A DNA stretch of 8,854 bases from Oscillospiraceae bacterium (lineage in GTDB: Bacteria > Bacillota > Clostridia > Oscillospirales > Ruminococcaceae): the NCBI GenBank assembly GCA_017394475.1, contig JAFPYQ010000120.1:1-8854 (forward strand). The letters are read 5' to 3'. The notes below the pieces were generated by a model. It worked only from the letters and a program-made list of their open reading frames with translations. It did not search any database and was not told the origin of the DNA. Position 1 is the stretch's first letter. The number at the start of each line of letters is the position of its first letter. This document shows positions 5,889 through 8,854 of this stretch, in pieces. Made by a program: the position numbers and the translations under genes.

Positions 5889-6657
5889 AATTAAAATAAA
5901 AATCATTTTCAGGCTCAGCGGCCTTATACATATAATCTTTTCCTTCTTCCAGACCATTTTTGAGCAAGGTCTGTGTTATCTCCTCACGGGCACATCCGGG
6001 AGTATTGTTGTTCTGTGAAAGATGTCCCGATATAATTTGTTCGGTACCGTTCTTCACAAGATACACTGCAAACTCTGCGCTCTGTGTATTTGAAAGATGC
6101 CCGTCATAGGAGGATATACGCTCTTTGAGCTCATAGGGATAGAGCCCGTGGATGAGCATATCGCAGTCGTAATTTGCTTCGAGAAGAATGGTCCTGACAC
6201 CGCGCAGCGCCTCCTCCACAGGGGATGTTACCGTCCCGAGATCGGTGCACACCGCGCAGTTTTTCCCATCGCGCTCTATACGGTACGCACAGGGAGATAC
6301 CGCATCATGCATCGTGGGAATGGCTGTGATGTGAAACCCGTCTATTTCTGTTTCTTCCTCGATGTCATGAGCTTCTGACAGTATACAACCCTTGTTTGCA
6401 AGATAGTCAAGGGTAGCTCTGCGGGCGTATACGGGGATAGCTGTCTTCCTTGTCAGCATTTTCAGGCCATAGATATGGTCGGAATGTTCATGGGTGATAA
6501 GTACCGCCCTGACAGCCGTCATGGGTATCTGTGCCTTTTCAAGCGCATTCTTCACCCGCGTGTAGGACACGCCGCAGTCTATCAGCAGGCCGTGTTCCCT
6601 GTCGCCAATATAGGTGCAGTTTCCGCTGCTCGATGAAAAAAACGGATATATCCTCAT
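5884..6657 (-). CDS. Metallo-beta-lactamase-fold hydrolase, WalJ/YycJ (VicX)-like
   Basis: The 257 residues match the YycJ family in length and motif order. SSSSGNCTYIG (8-18) is the N-terminal signature. THEHSDH (55-61) is the HxHxDH di-metal site; further likely ligands or family residues are His117 (TMHDA), Asp139 (CTDLG), EANYD (160-164), HLS (187-189) and SGHLSQNNN (210-218). Known relatives are cytoplasmic di-zinc or manganese enzymes. YycJ was reported as a 5'-3' DNA exonuclease, and in Bacillus and relatives it sits beside the WalKR cell-wall regulators. Here no WalKR genes are in view. The gene sits between a carbohydrate esterase and an epimerase, overlapping the esterase by four bases (ATGA) and lying six bases before the epimerase. 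Its role in this setting is unknown: a DNA-repair exonuclease carried in an unrelated operon, or a family member with another phosphoester substrate. Confidence 0.88.
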   Translation of the reverse strand: MRIYPFFSSSSGNCTYIGDREHGLLIDCGVSYTRVKNALEKAQIPMTAVRAVLITHEHSDHIYGLKMLTRKTAIPVYARRATLDYLANKGCILSEAHDIEEETEIDGFHITAIPTMHDAVSPCAYRIERDGKNCAVCTDLGTVTSPVEEALRGVRTILLEANYDCDMLIHGLYPYELKERISSYDGHLSNTQSAEFAVYLVKNGTEQIISGHLSQNNNTPGCAREEITQTLLKNGLEEGKDYMYKAAEPENDFYFNW

Positions 6658-7727
6658 AGTCCTGCTTTCTCAAATATATCCCCGATCACCTTTGACAGTG
6701 TCTGAGATACTTTTTCATGGGTCTTTGCAGAAGGATGCCAGTCAACGACTACGCCGTCATTTTCCTCATCCTGGGGTGTAAGGGGAACATAGCATATCCT
6801 GTCATCATATTCCGACCTGAACTTCTCAACAGTGTCCTTTATGCTTTCCTCCAGGTCATTTCCCATAACGCCATAGGTACATACGATATATGAATCACTG
6901 TTGTTCTGCCTTATCATAGTGAGCATATCGTAGTATTCTTTACGGAATTCGGCTATCCTTTCCGGCTTCTTCCTTGTCCAGGAATGGTCGTTGGTGCCCT
7001 CCGCAAAAACGATAACATGGGGCTTGAAGGAAAAGTCATACTTTGTATGCTCCGAATGGCTCTCTTTCCCCATCTTCTTTTCAAGATTGCTGTCGATATA
7101 GGGGTAAATATCCTTGAAAAGCCATGTATCAAGGGGCTCCTCCGTGTTTTCATCCACATAGGCGGTACGAACGCCCATGCCCGACCATGAAACATACTGA
7201 TACTGTGCCCTGCATTTCGTTGCGGTGAGGTATGCATACGCCTTCATCGGGTCTTCCGTTTCGGTCTTGAAAACATCCACCATATAGGTGCCGTCCACAC
7301 CGTAACCGCAGGTGATGGAATCGCCAACAAACTCGATCTTTCTCGTGTGCTCCGGGGCAGGAGCAGCCAGCAACTCACCGTCGATGACAATCTTATTGAA
7401 GCCGCATCGTGCAAATGCAGATTCCGACAGCTTCATCACGCGGATCCTCACACGCTTTTTCTCGCCCTTGTAAAGTTCCACCGTTTGCAGGGTCTCGTCA
7501 AGTCTTACCTTCCTTGTAAGCTCTCCATTGATGAATATCCCTATCCATGCCCTGAAATTCTCCTCAAACATCGGATCTTCCGTAACAAATCCCGTAGCGG
7601 CATATTCGCCTTCCATATCAAATTCGATAAATGAGCAGGACCAGTCGAAATAGGCTGTATCACCTTTACGGTAGATGCGACCCGAAGTGCCTATACGGGC
7701 ATCATCAGACATTATCTCTTTTCTCAT
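6654..7727 (-). CDS. Cytoplasmic SGNH/GDSL hydrolase, CE2-like carbohydrate esterase
   Basis: Expected to remove acetyl groups from carbohydrates. The layout is that of carbohydrate esterase family 2: an N-terminal beta-sandwich (about 10-122, ending IVIDGELL) followed by an SGNH hydrolase domain (about 130-355). Block I is FVGDSITCGYG (133-143) with nucleophile Ser137; the GYG after it is typical of CE2. Block II is WSGMG (181-185) with an oxyanion-hole Gly. Block III is EGTNDH (243-248) with Asn246. Block V is DWHPS (329-333) with His331 and Asp329. There is no signal peptide, so it acts on imported oligosaccharides, as described for the Roseburia intestinalis CE2 esterase active on acetylated manno-oligosaccharides. 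The start is supported by AAAGGAAAG just upstream. It follows the cyclase gene by 18 bases and overlaps the next gene by ATGA. The acetyl-mannan substrate is inferred from family and context; acetyl-xylan fragments are the main alternative. Confidence 0.86.
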   Translation of the reverse strand: MRKEIMSDDARIGTSGRIYRKGDTAYFDWSCSFIEFDMEGEYAATGFVTEDPMFEENFRAWIGIFINGELTRKVRLDETLQTVELYKGEKKRVRIRVMKLSESAFARCGFNKIVIDGELLAAPAPEHTRKIEFVGDSITCGYGVDGTYMVDVFKTETEDPMKAYAYLTATKCRAQYQYVSWSGMGVRTAYVDENTEEPLDTWLFKDIYPYIDSNLEKKMGKESHSEHTKYDFSFKPHVIVFAEGTNDHSWTRKKPERIAEFRKEYYDMLTMIRQNNSDSYIVCTYGVMGNDLEESIKDTVEKFRSEYDDRICYVPLTPQDEENDGVVVDWHPSAKTHEKVSQTLSKVIGDIFEKAGL

Positions 7728-7745
7728 ACAACTTTCCTTTTTCTT

Positions 7746-8854
7746 TCAGATTCTTTGCCTTTTGTTCTTTGTTTTCTCACTGTACATCCTCTCATCGGCA
7801 GTGGAGATCACATTGTCGATACCATCGGAAATATTGCCCATGGCATATCCAACGCTGGCATATATATCATAGGGCTTGTCAAATTCCGCAGCATAGTCCG
7901 ACAGGAGCTGATGGAATTTCTTTACCCTGAGATCGAGCAATTCATCGTCATAGATATCACAGCCGATGATGTAGAATTCATCCCCTCCCGCTCTTATACA
8001 GAATTCACCTGACAGAGTTATCCTCTCTGCCATTCTGGCGACTGCCTTTATAGCAAAATCCCCCTCGTTGTGCCCATACTCATCATTTATCTTTTTCAGG
8101 CCGTCAAGATCGATAACGATCGCCAGCAGTGCTGAGGCATTGGGAGTAGAATACAGCCTTCTGAGTGCAAAATCCATTCCTCTGCGGTTCATAAGGCCTG
8201 TCATCTCATCGCGGACAGCAAGGCTTTCCAGCATATTCCTCGAACGAATGAGCTCCAGCGCGTTATTGACATTTCTCGCCCAGTTATGGAACACGATGCC
8301 CGGTTTTTTCTTCTGATGTATATCGCACTGTACCACGCAATAACCCAGCGTTTCGGTGGAAAAATGTATGGGTGTGAAATAGAATACCGACGGATCATGC
8401 TCCTCTTTGAGGGCAGGCAGCATCAGTGAGGTATCGAACAGGTGGTCGTTCCTGACAGTGTAGTGCTGTATGTCATCTATACTGAATGAAGGGGTCGGAA
8501 CGGTGTGTATGGCTATATTCATCTTAGGCGGATAGCCGTGGAGTTGCTTTTTATCGGTATTGAGCCAGTCGGGGCACAGGCACAGCCACATGTTTTTATA
8601 CGGCCTTATGAGCCAGTCCGTGCCGTATATCTCACGAATACCGCTTTCCACTCCCCTTGTACCTGTATAGCGCTCAAAATCATAGGAATCGAGCAGCATG
8701 GCGAGATCCGCCTTATCCAGGAAATCGGGATCGGTATAATCCCTGTGGGTCGTGATGAGCTGCGAGCGGATGCGCTCCTTTGTCACCATGATATTCTCAC
8801 CGCAGCCGCAGGAGGCTGACACACAAAGACCTGTGTCGAAATGTGCGGGAGGAA
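7746..8854 (-). CDS. Sensor-diguanylate cyclase (probable LacI-type sugar-binding tail, GAF-like, GGDEF), 5'-truncated
   Basis: The frame is open to the window edge, so the N terminus is missing. The first in-view candidate start, a GTG at 8822, lies inside a continuing reading frame. Numbered from that GTG, a GAF-like region covers about 60-195, including FYFTPIHF and a following GYCVVQ strand. A linker leads into a C-terminal GGDEF domain (about 200-350): DEMTGLMNRR (205-214), DLDGLKKINDEYGHNEGD (238-255), RAGGDEF (277-283), SVGYAM and ADERMY (342-347). The GGDEF site and metal-binding Asp residues are intact, so it should make c-di-GMP. The inhibitory RxxD I-site is absent (LSGE in its place). 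The visible upstream stretch PPAHFDTGLCVSASCGC resembles the end of a LacI-type periplasmic-binding-like domain, as found in Firmicutes substrate-binding GGDEF proteins. That would make it a cytoplasmic sugar sensor. It is the first visible gene of the esterase-hydrolase-epimerase operon. Confidence 0.88.
   Translation of the reverse strand, partial: PPAHFDTGLCVSASCGCGENIMVTKERIRSQLITTHRDYTDPDFLDKADLAMLLDSYDFERYTGTRGVESGIREIYGTDWLIRPYKNMWLCLCPDWLNTDKKQLHGYPPKMNIAIHTVPTPSFSIDDIQHYTVRNDHLFDTSLMLPALKEEHDPSVFYFTPIHFSTETLGYCVVQCDIHQKKKPGIVFHNWARNVNNALELIRSRNMLESLAVRDEMTGLMNRRGMDFALRRLYSTPNASALLAIVIDLDGLKKINDEYGHNEGDFAIKAVARMAERITLSGEFCIRAGGDEFYIIGCDIYDDELLDLRVKKFHQLLSDYAAEFDKPYDIYASVGYAMGNISDGIDNVISTADERMYSEKTKNKRQRI

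Noticed and set aside
8820..8822. GTG at 8822 as the true start of the cyclase gene
   Set aside because: The frame stays open to the window edge, no clear ribosome site precedes it, and the residues upstream look like continuing protein.

Overview
The window looks like chromosomal DNA from a fibre-degrading Clostridia of the Ruminococcus type (Oscillospiraceae, close to R. albus). The main reason is the 398-residue epimerase, which by eye closely resembles the cellobiose 2-epimerase of R. albus. Further support comes from the Firmicutes-style Shine-Dalgarno sites, moderate GC content, and sensor-GGDEF, YycJ-type and CE2-type genes. I see no transposase, integrase, tRNA, rRNA, CRISPR array or riboswitch. 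No gene-free stretch exceeds about 230 bases.

Left part (1-3320), mostly plus strand. It opens inside a von Willebrand A domain gene whose start lies before the window, closed by a strong hairpin-plus-T-tract terminator. A minus-strand DNA-deoxyinosine glycosylase gene follows, divergent from mnmA. Their 214-base intergenic region carries one good sigma-A-type promoter per direction. mnmA (tRNA 2-thiouridylase) is followed after 9 bases by an APH(3')-type aminoglycoside phosphotransferase gene, so the two probably share an mRNA. The pair ends at a near-perfect bidirectional terminator, shared with the convergent gene to its right.

Right part (3331-8854), all minus strand. Read in the direction of transcription, it starts with the C-terminal part of a sensor-diguanylate cyclase, cut by the window edge. 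Then come a cytoplasmic SGNH/CE2-like carbohydrate esterase, a WalJ/YycJ-like metallo-beta-lactamase-fold hydrolase, and a cellobiose 2-epimerase. Junctions of 18, -4 and 6 bases make these four a very likely operon. After 225 bases comes a secreted protein of unknown function with a probable ricin-like beta-trefoil at its C terminus. It probably has its own promoter, and it ends at the shared terminator.

How the genes may work together (inference): a cytoplasmic CE2 esterase beside a cellobiose 2-epimerase matches the intracellular handling of acetylated beta-manno-oligosaccharides and cellobiose known from Roseburia and Ruminococcus. The upstream protein carries what looks like the tail of a sugar-binding, LacI-type domain joined to a GAF-like region and an intact GGDEF domain. 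That suggests an operon in which an intracellular sugar may control c-di-GMP synthesis. This is the most interesting hypothesis in the window. The remaining genes look like ordinary housekeeping or accessory functions.
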